Assembly: GCA_038214535.1 (NCBI GenBank)
Contig: JBBQRS010000034.1
Coordinates: forward strand, 1 to 41,848
DNA from: JBBQRS01 sp038214535
GTDB lineage: Bacteria > Chloroflexota > Anaerolineae > CG2-30-64-16
Direction: 5' to 3'
DNA: 41,848 nucleotides
Part shown: piece after piece, positions 1 through 6,661 of the stretch
Layout: every line of letters begins with the position of its first letter
How positions within the stretch are numbered: position 1 is the first letter of the stretch
The notes under the pieces: model-generated
What the model was told of the DNA's origin: nothing
What the model saw: only the letters and a program-made list of their open reading frames with translations
The model's database searches: none
Made by a program: the position numbers and the translations under genes

Positions 1-125
1 TCAGCCGCCGTACTGCCCGAACGGCTGAAGCCGTCACTACGAAGGGGCGTCGCGCAACGTCTTCGTAGTCGCGGCTTCAGCCGCCGTGCTGCCCGAACGG
101 CTGAAGCCGTCACTACGAAGGGGCG
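1..125. repeat. REP-like palindromic repeats, family A (window edge)
   Basis: At least three half-units of the core CGGCTGAAGCCGTCACTAC and its reverse complement lie here, so the DNA can fold into hairpins. The same core recurs near 991-1230, 2974-3037, 3680-3742, 8195-8331 and 37041-37101, always between genes. No coding signal is seen. The block lies just downstream of the TSUP gene and may act as a transcript end or be a mobile REP-type element. Confidence 0.8.
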
Positions 126-131
126 GTGCAA

Positions 132-911
132 TCAGCCGAGCAGCGCGCCGACCCAGGCGAATACACCCAGCAGTTGGGCGGCGCTGAGCAGCACGACGAC
201 GATCACGAAGCGGCGCACCCACAGCGCGCCCTTCTCGACGGCGAAGCGGGTCGCCAGCCATGCGCCGATCATGTTCCCGACGGCGAGCAGCAGGCCCACG
301 CCCCATTGCACCTGCCCGTTGGCCTGGAAGACGATCAGCGAGACGACGGCCATCACGAGGACGATGGCGACCTTCACGGCGTTGCCGCGCACCACATCAT
401 AGCCCGCGTTCAGCACCAGTGCAACCAGCAGGAAGATGCCGACGCCCGCCTGCAGGAAGCCGCCATAGATGCCGACCGCAAAGAAGATGAGGATGTTCAG
501 TGGGGTCAGGCGATGCACAACCTCCTCACCACCCTTCCCCTTGATCCAGCGTTCGGGTTTGACGAACATCAACACCAGCATGAGGATCATCACGACGGCC
601 AGCACGCGCCGGAAGACCTCCTCGTTGATGTCCACGGCGATATACGCGCCGAGCACCGACCCGATGGCGGTGGGTACCGCGTAGAGCAGCGCGCCCTTCA
701 CGTCCAACATGCCCTTGCGCTGGAAGCTGGTGACCCCCACGACGTTCTGGAACATCACGCCGACGCGGTTGGTAGCGTTGGCGACGCCGGCGGGCAGCCC
801 GAAGAAAAGCAATGCGGGCAGAGTGATGAGCGAGCCGTTGCCGGCCAGGATGTTGACGAAGCCCGCCGCGACGCCGGCCAGCACGATGAGGGGGTATTTG
901 ATCCAGTCCAC
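132..911 (-). CDS. TSUP (TauE/SafE) family membrane transporter
   Basis: This 259-residue protein is almost entirely hydrophobic, with seven to eight predicted membrane segments in two similar halves, as in the TauE/SafE (TSUP) family of sulfite/organosulfonate/anion exporters. The N-terminal half carries the family-like stretch AGFVNILAGNGSLITLP (about residues 16-32) and the second half has the related GIYGGFLQAGVGIFLLV (about 148-164). A charged cytoplasmic loop (KPERWIKGKGG, about 118-128) separates the halves. The length is normal for the family. The substrate cannot be read from sequence; sulfite, sulfoacetate or other small anions are all possible. It stands alone, with repeats on both sides, and no sulfur-oxidation genes are nearby. 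Confidence 0.85.
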   Translation of the reverse strand: MDWIKYPLIVLAGVAAGFVNILAGNGSLITLPALLFFGLPAGVANATNRVGVMFQNVVGVTSFQRKGMLDVKGALLYAVPTAIGSVLGAYIAVDINEEVFRRVLAVVMILMLVLMFVKPERWIKGKGGEEVVHRLTPLNILIFFAVGIYGGFLQAGVGIFLLVALVLNAGYDVVRGNAVKVAIVLVMAVVSLIVFQANGQVQWGVGLLLAVGNMIGAWLATRFAVEKGALWVRRFVIVVVLLSAAQLLGVFAWVGALLG

Positions 912-990
912 GCGGGTGCGCTCCCTGAGAAGGTTGGTGGTGCAAACCGGTGCATTGTAGCACAGGTCACCGAAAATGGTGCGCGCCCCC

Positions 991-1230
991 CTTTGTAGTG
1001 ACGGCTTCAGCCGTTCGGGGCCGGCACGGCGGCTAAAGCCTTCACTACAAAGGGGCCGGCACGGCGGCTGAGGCCTTCACTACAAAGGGGCCGGCACGGC
1101 GGCTGAAGCCTTCACTACAAAGGGGCCGGCACGGCGGCTGAAGCCTTCACTACAAAGGGGCTGGCACGGCGGCTGAAGCCGTCACTACAAAGGAGCTGGC
1201 ACGGCGGCTGAAGCCTTCACTACAAAGGGA
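991..1230. repeat. Full palindrome plus six tandem 35-bp half-units of family A repeat
   Basis: One inverted copy (from 991) is followed by six direct repeats beginning at about 1021, 1056, 1091, 1126, 1161 and 1196. Each unit is 35 bp, containing GGCACGGCGGCTGAAGCC and TTCACTACAAAGG with only one or two differences between copies. There are no unique spacers, so it is not CRISPR. It fills most of the 400-bp gap between the divergent TSUP and radical SAM genes. The copy number looks like the result of local tandem expansion. Confidence 0.9.
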
Positions 1231-1272
1231 AAGACATGACCTGGGGAATTTCTAAACTGTTCCCTTTATTTA

Positions 1273-1301
1273 TTGACAGGCGCATGTCCCGCGCCTATAA
1301 T
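1273..1301 (+). promoter_or_regulatory. Perfect sigma-70 promoter before the radical SAM gene
   Basis: TTGACA at 1273-1278 and TATAAT at 1296-1301 are separated by exactly 17 bp, a full match to the bacterial housekeeping consensus. The expected start of transcription, about 7 bases after the -10 box, falls at or next to the ATG at 1308, so the mRNA may have no 5' leader. Confidence 0.85.
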
Positions 1302-1307
1302 AACCCT

Positions 1308-2399
1308 ATGTCAATGCTAAGCCTCGCTTCCAGACTACCGCTGTACTGGAGCTTTCGCCGCTATGGGCGGCCGCACATGTATCCCTTCTCCGTTGTGGTG
1401 AGCATCAGCTATCGCTGTAATTCCAAGTGCCGCACATGCGACGTGTGGCGCAAACCCAACGACGACATGACGGTGGAGGAGTGGGACAAGGTGTTCGCCG
1501 GGCTGGGGCGCACGCCGTTCTACATGACGTTCACGGGCGGCGAGCCGTTCCTGCGCAAAGACCTGGACGAGATGGTCATCAGCGCGTATCGGCACTGTCG
1601 GCCCTCCGTGATTACCATCCCAACCAACGGCCTGCTGACCGAGCGGATCGTCGAGCGCGTGGATCGGATTTGCGCCGAATGCCCCGACAGCCAGATCGGG
1701 CTTAACCTCAGCCTCGACGGCATCGGCGACGAGCACGATGATATCCGCGGCGTGACGGGCAACTGGGATCGCTCGATGGCGACGTGGACGCGGCTCAAGG
1801 CGCTGCAGGCCACGCGGCCCAACCTCGCGCTGACGGTGCATACGGTGGTGAGCCGGTTCAACCAGCACCGGTTTCAGGAGATTTACGAGGGTCTGCAATT
1901 CCTCGAGCCGGACTCGTACATCACGGAGGTGGCCGAGGAGCGCGTGGAGCTGGATACCATCGGCTGGGGCATCACGCCCGACCCCGACGCCTACGCGCCG
2001 ATTGCCGATTTTCTCAGCGAGCAGGCGCATTCCCGCCCGACGAAGGGGATCGCCCGTTTCACGCAGGCGTTCCGCGCCGAGTATTACCAGCTTGCCAAAC
2101 GCGTGCTCTACGAGCGCACGCAAGTGATTGACTGCTACGCTGGGTGGGCCAGCGCGCATATCGCGCCCAACGGCGACATCTGGAGTTGCTGCATCCGCGC
2201 GGAGCCGGTGGGCAACCTGCGCGAGACGGGCTATGACCTCGCGCCGATCTGGTTTGGCGAGCGGATGACGGCGCTGCGGCGTTCCATCTACGACAAGGAG
2301 TGTGCCTGCCCGATGGCGAACGCCAGTTACTCGAACATGCTGCTGCACGCGCCCACGGTGGCGAAGGTCGCGCTGGAAGTGGCGGGGTCTGAAAAGTAA
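1308..2399 (+). CDS. Radical SAM protein with SPASM-like C-terminal cysteine region
   Basis: The protein (363 residues from ATG 1308) has the radical SAM signature CNSKCRTC (CX3CX2C) about 35-42 residues from its start, which binds a [4Fe-4S] cluster and S-adenosylmethionine. TFTGGEPFLRKDL follows and matches the SAM-binding GGEP motif. The C-terminal part has several cysteines (CYAGW, WSCCIR, ECACP), suggesting a SPASM/twitch-type auxiliary cluster region. Such proteins modify peptides, cofactors or lipids; the substrate here is not evident. The open frame continues upstream to 1236, but the promoter at 1273-1301 makes a start at 1308 (or ATG 1314) much more likely, and no ribosome-binding site precedes it. 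An SCP2-domain gene follows after a short repeat. Confidence 0.85.
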   Translation: MSMLSLASRLPLYWSFRRYGRPHMYPFSVVVSISYRCNSKCRTCDVWRKPNDDMTVEEWDKVFAGLGRTPFYMTFTGGEPFLRKDLDEMVISAYRHCRPSVITIPTNGLLTERIVERVDRICAECPDSQIGLNLSLDGIGDEHDDIRGVTGNWDRSMATWTRLKALQATRPNLALTVHTVVSRFNQHRFQEIYEGLQFLEPDSYITEVAEERVELDTIGWGITPDPDAYAPIADFLSEQAHSRPTKGIARFTQAFRAEYYQLAKRVLYERTQVIDCYAGWASAHIAPNGDIWSCCIRAEPVGNLRETGYDLAPIWFGERMTALRRSIYDKECACPMANASYSNMLLHAPTVAKVALEVAGSEK

Positions 2400-2402
2400 G
2401 GG

Positions 2403-2466
2403 CCGCGCAGGTGCGCAGAGAACTGCGCACTACGAACACGGCGCAGGGGACTGCGCGCTACAAACA
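2403..2466. repeat. Two tandem copies of a short ACTGCGC palindromic repeat
   Basis: Two related units of about 27 bp (GCGCAGAGAACTGCGCACTA and GCGCAGGGGACTGCGCGCTA with short tails) sit in the gap between the radical SAM and SCP2 genes. Each unit is a small hairpin (GCGCAG/CTGCGC). This is a different family from the repeats near 1 kb. Confidence 0.7.
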
Positions 2467-2510
2467 ATCGCCGCGCAACCGTGTTGCGCTTTCTCAAGGG
2501 GGGGGAACCT

Positions 2511-2930
2511 GTGCCAGTCTATCCCGACAGCGAAGCCGTCTATGCCGTGATGAACCAGCTTTTCGGTGAGGTAATGCGGACGCCGCAAGTCTTGCAGCCG
2601 TTGCAGAAGACCAGGAAGGTCATCCAGATCCGGCTGACCGATCCGGACGCGACCCTGACGCTCGATGGGCGGGCGAACCCGCCGCGTTTCATCCCCGGCC
2701 CGAGTAAAGAGCCGGCGCCCGATTTCATCATCCGGATGCCGACCGATGTGATCCACAACGTGTGGTTGGGCAAGGCCAGCCTGACGGAAGCGTACTTTGC
2801 GGGCAAGATCAAGCTAGAAAAGGGGGGCGCGCTCAGCGGGCTGGGCCTCTGGAATAATCTGTCGGGGTTGTTCAGCGAAGTGGGCAAGATTTATCCGCGC
2901 ATCCTCAAGCAGCACAACCTGGCTGCATAG
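2511..2930 (+). CDS. SCP2 sterol-binding domain protein
   Basis: A small cytosolic protein of 139 residues resembling the SCP2 fold, a lipid-binding pocket. Supporting features are the alternating hydrophobic strand pattern with DATLTLDGRANP, the segment PDFIIRMPTDVIHNVWLGK and the late YFAGKIKLEKG motif, which is typical of SCP2 proteins (a weak-binding strand followed by a Gly-rich end). The GTG at 2511 is chosen because it is preceded by a G-rich Shine-Dalgarno-like stretch (AAGGGGGGGG); the frame is open back to a GTG at 2481, which would add ten residues. It sits 111 bp after the radical SAM gene on the same strand and may be co-transcribed. The bound ligand is unknown. Confidence 0.7.
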   Translation: MPVYPDSEAVYAVMNQLFGEVMRTPQVLQPLQKTRKVIQIRLTDPDATLTLDGRANPPRFIPGPSKEPAPDFIIRMPTDVIHNVWLGKASLTEAYFAGKIKLEKGGALSGLGLWNNLSGLFSEVGKIYPRILKQHNLAA

Positions 2931-2973
2931 CAGTAGCTTATCACCGCACAATTTATCACTCCGCGATCTTTCC

Positions 2974-3037
2974 CTTTGTAGTGAAGGCTTTAGCCGTTGT
3001 GCTGCCCCTCAACGGCTAAAGCCTTCACTACAAAGGG
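2974..3037. repeat. Family A palindromic repeat
   Basis: A near-perfect inverted repeat: CTTTGTAGTGAAGGCTTTAG and its complement flank a short loop (about 27-bp arms). It lies between the convergent SCP2 and carbonic anhydrase genes, a position suited to a bidirectional transcript end, though no T-tract follows directly. Confidence 0.85.
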
Positions 3038-3067
3038 GAGGGATGCGCATTCCGCGCGGTAAAGCAG

Positions 3068-3652
3068 TTACTCCAGCAAGGTCACTGCCCCCGTCTCCAG
3101 GTCATAGTACGCGCCGACGATCATCAGGCGGCCCGCCTCGATAAGATGATGGAGGAACGGCTCGGATTGTTGCAGCAGGGCGACCGTGCGTTCGGTATTG
3201 CTGCGGATGATGTTGGCCACCAGGTCACCGGGGTGATCCTTTGCATGATCCAACGCAGGCTGGATGAAGAGACCCAGGCTGCGCATCGCGCCGGGCAACT
3301 CCGCCCCGTTTTCTACCACCGCCTTGACCGCGCCACACTGCGCGTGCCCCAGCACCACGATCAGTGGAATCTCCAGATACTCTGCGCCATATTCCAGGCT
3401 GCCGTACACGACAGGTTCCAGCGCGTGCCCGGCGGTGCGCGCGATGAACAGGTCGCCCAGCCCGCAATCGAAGATGATCTCCGACGGGACGCGCGAGTCG
3501 GAACAGCTCAGGACGGCGGAAAAGGGTTTCTGCCCGCGCGCCACCTCGGCGCGGCGGGCGGGGCCTTGATTCGGGCGCTGCAACTGGTCTGCGACATAGC
3601 GGCGGTTGCCTGCCATCAGGCGTTCGAGCGCGGCTTCAGGTGTGATGTTCAA
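3068..3652 (-). CDS. Beta-class carbonic anhydrase
   Basis: The enzyme interconverts CO2 and bicarbonate. The 194-residue protein has the beta-class zinc ligands and catalytic pair: CSDSRVP (Cys and the Asp-Arg dyad, about residues 50-56) and HAQCGA (His and Cys, about 103-108). It lacks a signal peptide, so it should act in the cytosol. A start at ATG 3652 gives a normal family length. It is flanked by palindromic repeats on both sides and lies just downstream of the catabolic cluster, with the same orientation. That cluster is expected to release CO2 and carbamate, so a functional link is possible but not shown. Confidence 0.95.
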   Translation of the reverse strand: MNITPEAALERLMAGNRRYVADQLQRPNQGPARRAEVARGQKPFSAVLSCSDSRVPSEIIFDCGLGDLFIARTAGHALEPVVYGSLEYGAEYLEIPLIVVLGHAQCGAVKAVVENGAELPGAMRSLGLFIQPALDHAKDHPGDLVANIIRSNTERTVALLQQSEPFLHHLIEAGRLMIVGAYYDLETGAVTLLE

Positions 3653-3679
3653 TGGATGATTTCCTCAGGGTGTTTAGAT

Positions 3680-3742
3680 CTTTGTAGTGACGGCTTTAGC
3701 CGTTGTCGTGCCCCCCAACGGCTAAAGCCGTCACTACGAAGG
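3680..3742. repeat. Family A palindromic repeat
   Basis: Inverted repeat with arms of about 27 bp built on TTTGTAGTGACGGCTTTAGC and its complement, with loop GTCGTGCCCCC. It separates the nitroreductase and carbonic anhydrase genes. Confidence 0.85.
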
Positions 3743-3757
3743 TTTTCGGATGGACAG

Positions 3758-4336
3758 TTAGCCGCGCGCGGCGACGATCAGGGTGTTGAGGTCGCGCTTG
3801 GGCACGTGGTGTGTGCCGTCGGGTTCGCGCCAGTATTTGATGCTGCCATCCGGCCCCACCGGGTCAGTGACCACGGTTTCTTTCGGCTTGCCGAGCGCCA
3901 GCACGTCGTAGATTTCCAGCCCATCTGGGATGGCGAGCGCCTGACGCAACACCTTCTGGTTGATCGAGCCGATGATGCACCCGCCCAGGCCGCGCTCCAC
4001 CGCGCCCAGCAACATGCTTTGCAGCGCCAGCCCTTCGTCAATGCGCGTATGGTGGTTGCGCGTCTCGTCGGCCAGCACCACGATGTAGGCCGCCGGTCGT
4101 TCGCCTTCCACCGGGCCGGGCCAATCGGGCAGATAGCCCGCCCAGGCCAATGTGGCGAAGATCGCGGCGTTCGTCTCGCGGTCGCTGCACAGGATGAAGC
4201 GGAGCGACTGCATGTTGCGCGCCGATGCGGTCAGCCGGGCCAGCCCGACCAGCTCGCGCAGGGTATCCAGGGTGACGGGAACGTCTTCGTGGAAGCGCCG
4301 GTAGCTGCGGTTGCGCGCGATAAGTTCTGCGATCAT
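3758..4336 (-). CDS. Nitroreductase family FMN protein (internal start within the fused frame)
   Basis: This 192-residue stretch is a nitroreductase-fold flavoprotein: the N-terminus MIAELIARNRSYRRFHEDVPV is a typical FMN-binding opening (R-x-S-x-R-x-F), and the C-terminal half has GLGGCIIGSINQKVLRQAL followed by VLALGKPKE, the usual late FMN-binding region. The family reduces nitro compounds, flavins, quinones or enones with NAD(P)H. A strong ribosome-binding site (AAAGGAG, 5 bases before ATG 4336) shows it can be made as a separate protein. The same frame is also open upstream into the molybdenum hydroxylase gene with no stop between them, so a fused product is possible too. The physiological substrate is unknown. 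Confidence 0.85.
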   Translation of the reverse strand: MIAELIARNRSYRRFHEDVPVTLDTLRELVGLARLTASARNMQSLRFILCSDRETNAAIFATLAWAGYLPDWPGPVEGERPAAYIVVLADETRNHHTRIDEGLALQSMLLGAVERGLGGCIIGSINQKVLRQALAIPDGLEIYDVLALGKPKETVVTDPVGPDGSIKYWREPDGTHHVPKRDLNTLIVAARG

Positions 4337-6661
4337 GATTTCTCCTTTAGAGTCCATCCGACTATCCGTAGTGTAGCCCCTTGTGCCCGTCGCGGACGCC
4401 CACAAGGGGCTAACTACGGAGTTTTCGGATAGGCTTTGTAGCCCGCGCCAGACGCGTTCGGGCGTCAGCGGGAAGTCGTAGAAGCGCACGCCGGTCGCAT
4501 CGTAGAGCGCGTTGGCGACCGCGGCCGCCAGCGGCAGGTAGGGCATCTCGCCCATGCCGCGCGCGCCCCACGGGCCGTTCGGGTCGGGCGTTTCGACGAT
4601 GATGGACTCGACCTGTGCCGGGATATCGAGCACGGTGGGGATGAGATAGGTGCTGAGCCGGTTGGTGAGCACGTGGCCGTCACGCGTGCGGAAGTCTTCC
4701 ATCAGGGCGTAGCCCAGCGCCTGCACCACCGCGCCCTCGATCTGCCCGACGACCTGCTGCGGGTTTATGGCAGTGCCGGTGTCGTCGGCGCAGATGATGC
4801 GCTCCACGGTGATCTGTCCCGTCTCGGTGTCCACTACCAACTCGACCACCTGGGCCACGTAGCCATAGGCGAAGTTGGGCTGCCCCTGCCCCGTGTCGTG
4901 ATCCAGCGCGGTGGTCTTGGGGGCGAGATAGGTGTACTCGCCGACCGCGGGGCGCTCCTCGGCGGCCCAGGCGTGCAGGGCGCGCTCCGCCGCGCCGCGC
5001 ACGGCGTTGCCCGCCATATAGGTGAGCCGCGAGGCCGACGCGCTGCCCGAATCGCCCATCTGCGCCGTGTCGGAGGCCACCACGCGCACGCGCTCCGGCG
5101 CGATGCCCAACCCCGCGGCGGCCATCTGCGCCACGGCGGTGTGATGGCCCTGCCCTACGTCCGCGCCCGCGAAATAGACGAGCGCCTCCTCGATCTTCGC
5201 CGCGCCGCGCAACTCGATGCGCGCGGTGCTGTTTTCGGTGTAGCCGAAGCTGAAGCCGACGTTCTTGTAGCCGGCCGCAAACCCGACGCCGCGGCGTGTC
5301 GTAAGGTCGTCCGATGGCTGTGAAGCGCGACGTGTGAGCGGGTGTTCCGGCCAACCGGCCGCGCGCGCCGCGGCTTCGATGGTCTCGATGAGGCCGACGC
5401 CGCCGGGGATGGGCGCACCGGTGGCGAGCGGCGTGTTGTCGGTCAGCACGTTGCGCAGCCTGAACTCCACGGGGTCCATGCCCAGCGCTTCGGCCAGCCG
5501 ATCCATCTGGCTCTCCGCGGCGAAGTGGCCCTGCGGCCCGCCAAACCCGCGGAAGGCCGCCCCCGGCACGTTGTTCGTGTAGACCGCGCAGGTGTCCACC
5601 GATACGTTCGGGATGAGGTACGGGCCGGTGCAGGTCAGCGTGGTGTTGCCCAGCACCTTGTTGCTGGTGTAGCAATATGCGCCCCCGTCGGCAATCGCGG
5701 TGACCTCTGCGGCGACCAGTTTGCCGTCGCACGTCGCGCCCCAGCGGGCCCGCAGCGTCATGGCGTGGCGCTTGCCGTGCCCGACGATGGACTCCTCGCG
5801 GCTCCAGATGGTTTTGACGGGTCGGTGTACCCCGCGCTGCGCCAGCCGCCAGACCGCCAGCGCCAGCGTGATCTGCACCGACATATCCTCGCGCCCGCCG
5901 AACGCGCCGCCGATGGCCGGATAGATCACGCGCACGTCCTCATCCGGCAGGCCCAGCGCGTGCGCGATTTGCGCCCGATCCACATGCGTCCACTGCCCGG
6001 CGACCTCCACGGTGACGCGCCCTTCGTCATCAATGTATGCAATACCCGCTTCCGGTTGCAGGTAGGCGTGCTCCTGCACCGGCGTGTGATAGACGCCTTC
6101 GACCACCACGTCCGCCGACCGCAACGCCGCTTCCACGTCGCCGGTGCGGATGCGATAGCTGTAGAAGGTGTTGCCCTCGCCGCGTTCCGGGTGCAGGCGG
6201 TAGGCGTCCGGCTGCATCGCCGCGTCAACGCCGAGCACCAGCGGCAGGTCTTCCCACTCGATGTGGATCAGCGCACACGCGGCGCGCGCTTGCGCCTCCG
6301 TCTCCGCGACCATCAGGGCCACTTGATCGCCGACGAAGCGCACCACATCGGCCCCCGCCACCTCCGACCCCGGCCCGCACAACACCGGTTGGTCATTGAT
6401 TTGCAGGCCATACTCGTTCACCGGCACGTCGGCGGCGGTGAAGACCGCCACGACGCCCGGCGCGGCCTCCGCGACCGTCGTGTCAATCCTGAGGACGCGC
6501 GCGTGGGGTCGCCCGGCGAAGAGGGTCGCCATGTGGAGCATGTCGGGCCGGGTGATGTCGCCCGGATAAAGCGCCGCGCCGGTCACCTTCGCGGGCGCGT
6601 CAATCCGGGCCACGCTCTGACCGATGGGGGAAACCGGGCCGGTTTGGCGTAGATCGCTCAT
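3758..6661 (-). CDS. Xanthine dehydrogenase-type molybdopterin subunit (XdhD-like), read through into nitroreductase
   Basis: Residues 1 to about 750 are the large molybdenum-cofactor subunit of the xanthine dehydrogenase family, which hydroxylates purines or other N-heterocycles. Visible family motifs are GGAFGGRE (about 250), FRGFGGPQG, GQGHHTAVAQM, DSGSASASR and the C-terminal GARGMGEMPYLPLA with the catalytic-type Glu. ATG 6661 overlaps the stop of the upstream FAD/2Fe-2S gene as ATGA, so the subunits are translationally coupled. Normal length would be about 770 residues, but no stop occurs. The frame passes through an intergenic-type palindrome (4362-4432) and continues in frame into the nitroreductase, giving 967 residues. 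Whether the long fusion is stable, or whether the stop was lost by repeat insertion, cannot be told. Neighbours suggest a purine-like substrate. Confidence 0.85.
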   Translation of the reverse strand: MSDLRQTGPVSPIGQSVARIDAPAKVTGAALYPGDITRPDMLHMATLFAGRPHARVLRIDTTVAEAAPGVVAVFTAADVPVNEYGLQINDQPVLCGPGSEVAGADVVRFVGDQVALMVAETEAQARAACALIHIEWEDLPLVLGVDAAMQPDAYRLHPERGEGNTFYSYRIRTGDVEAALRSADVVVEGVYHTPVQEHAYLQPEAGIAYIDDEGRVTVEVAGQWTHVDRAQIAHALGLPDEDVRVIYPAIGGAFGGREDMSVQITLALAVWRLAQRGVHRPVKTIWSREESIVGHGKRHAMTLRARWGATCDGKLVAAEVTAIADGGAYCYTSNKVLGNTTLTCTGPYLIPNVSVDTCAVYTNNVPGAAFRGFGGPQGHFAAESQMDRLAEALGMDPVEFRLRNVLTDNTPLATGAPIPGGVGLIETIEAAARAAGWPEHPLTRRASQPSDDLTTRRGVGFAAGYKNVGFSFGYTENSTARIELRGAAKIEEALVYFAGADVGQGHHTAVAQMAAAGLGIAPERVRVVASDTAQMGDSGSASASRLTYMAGNAVRGAAERALHAWAAEERPAVGEYTYLAPKTTALDHDTGQGQPNFAYGYVAQVVELVVDTETGQITVERIICADDTGTAINPQQVVGQIEGAVVQALGYALMEDFRTRDGHVLTNRLSTYLIPTVLDIPAQVESIIVETPDPNGPWGARGMGEMPYLPLAAAVANALYDATGVRFYDFPLTPERVWRGLQSLSENSVVSPLWASATGTRGYTTDSRMDSKGEIMIAELIARNRSYRRFHEDVPVTLDTLRELVGLARLTASARNMQSLRFILCSDRETNAAIFATLAWAGYLPDWPGPVEGERPAAYIVVLADETRNHHTRIDEGLALQSMLLGAVERGLGGCIIGSINQKVLRQALAIPDGLEIYDVLALGKPKETVVTDPVGPDGSIKYWREPDGTHHVPKRDLNTLIVAARG
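4362..4432. repeat. Family B palindromic repeat inside the reading frame
   Basis: Outer arms CTATCCG/CGGATAG enclose inner arms TAGCCCCTTGTG/CACAAGGGGCTA. The same element occurs between genes at 19937-20047 and 24394-24450. Here it is translated as the linker between the molybdenum hydroxylase subunit and the nitroreductase. Confidence 0.85.

Noticed and set aside
991..1230. CRISPR array
   Set aside because: The 35-bp units are directly adjacent and have no unique spacers, and no cas gene is nearby.
1335..2348. 337-residue minus-strand open frame opposite the radical SAM gene
   Set aside because: It lies antisense to the CX3CX2C radical SAM gene and has a His/Arg-rich shadow composition.
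3146..4432. Long open frame (428 residues) on the + strand opposite the carbonic anhydrase and nitroreductase
   Set aside because: It is rich in Arg, His and Ala, has no recognisable motif, and runs antisense to two clear genes; GC-rich third positions produce such shadows.
5342..6652. 436-residue + strand open frame opposite the molybdenum hydroxylase gene
   Set aside because: It is antisense to strong family motifs on the minus strand and has a low-complexity composition.
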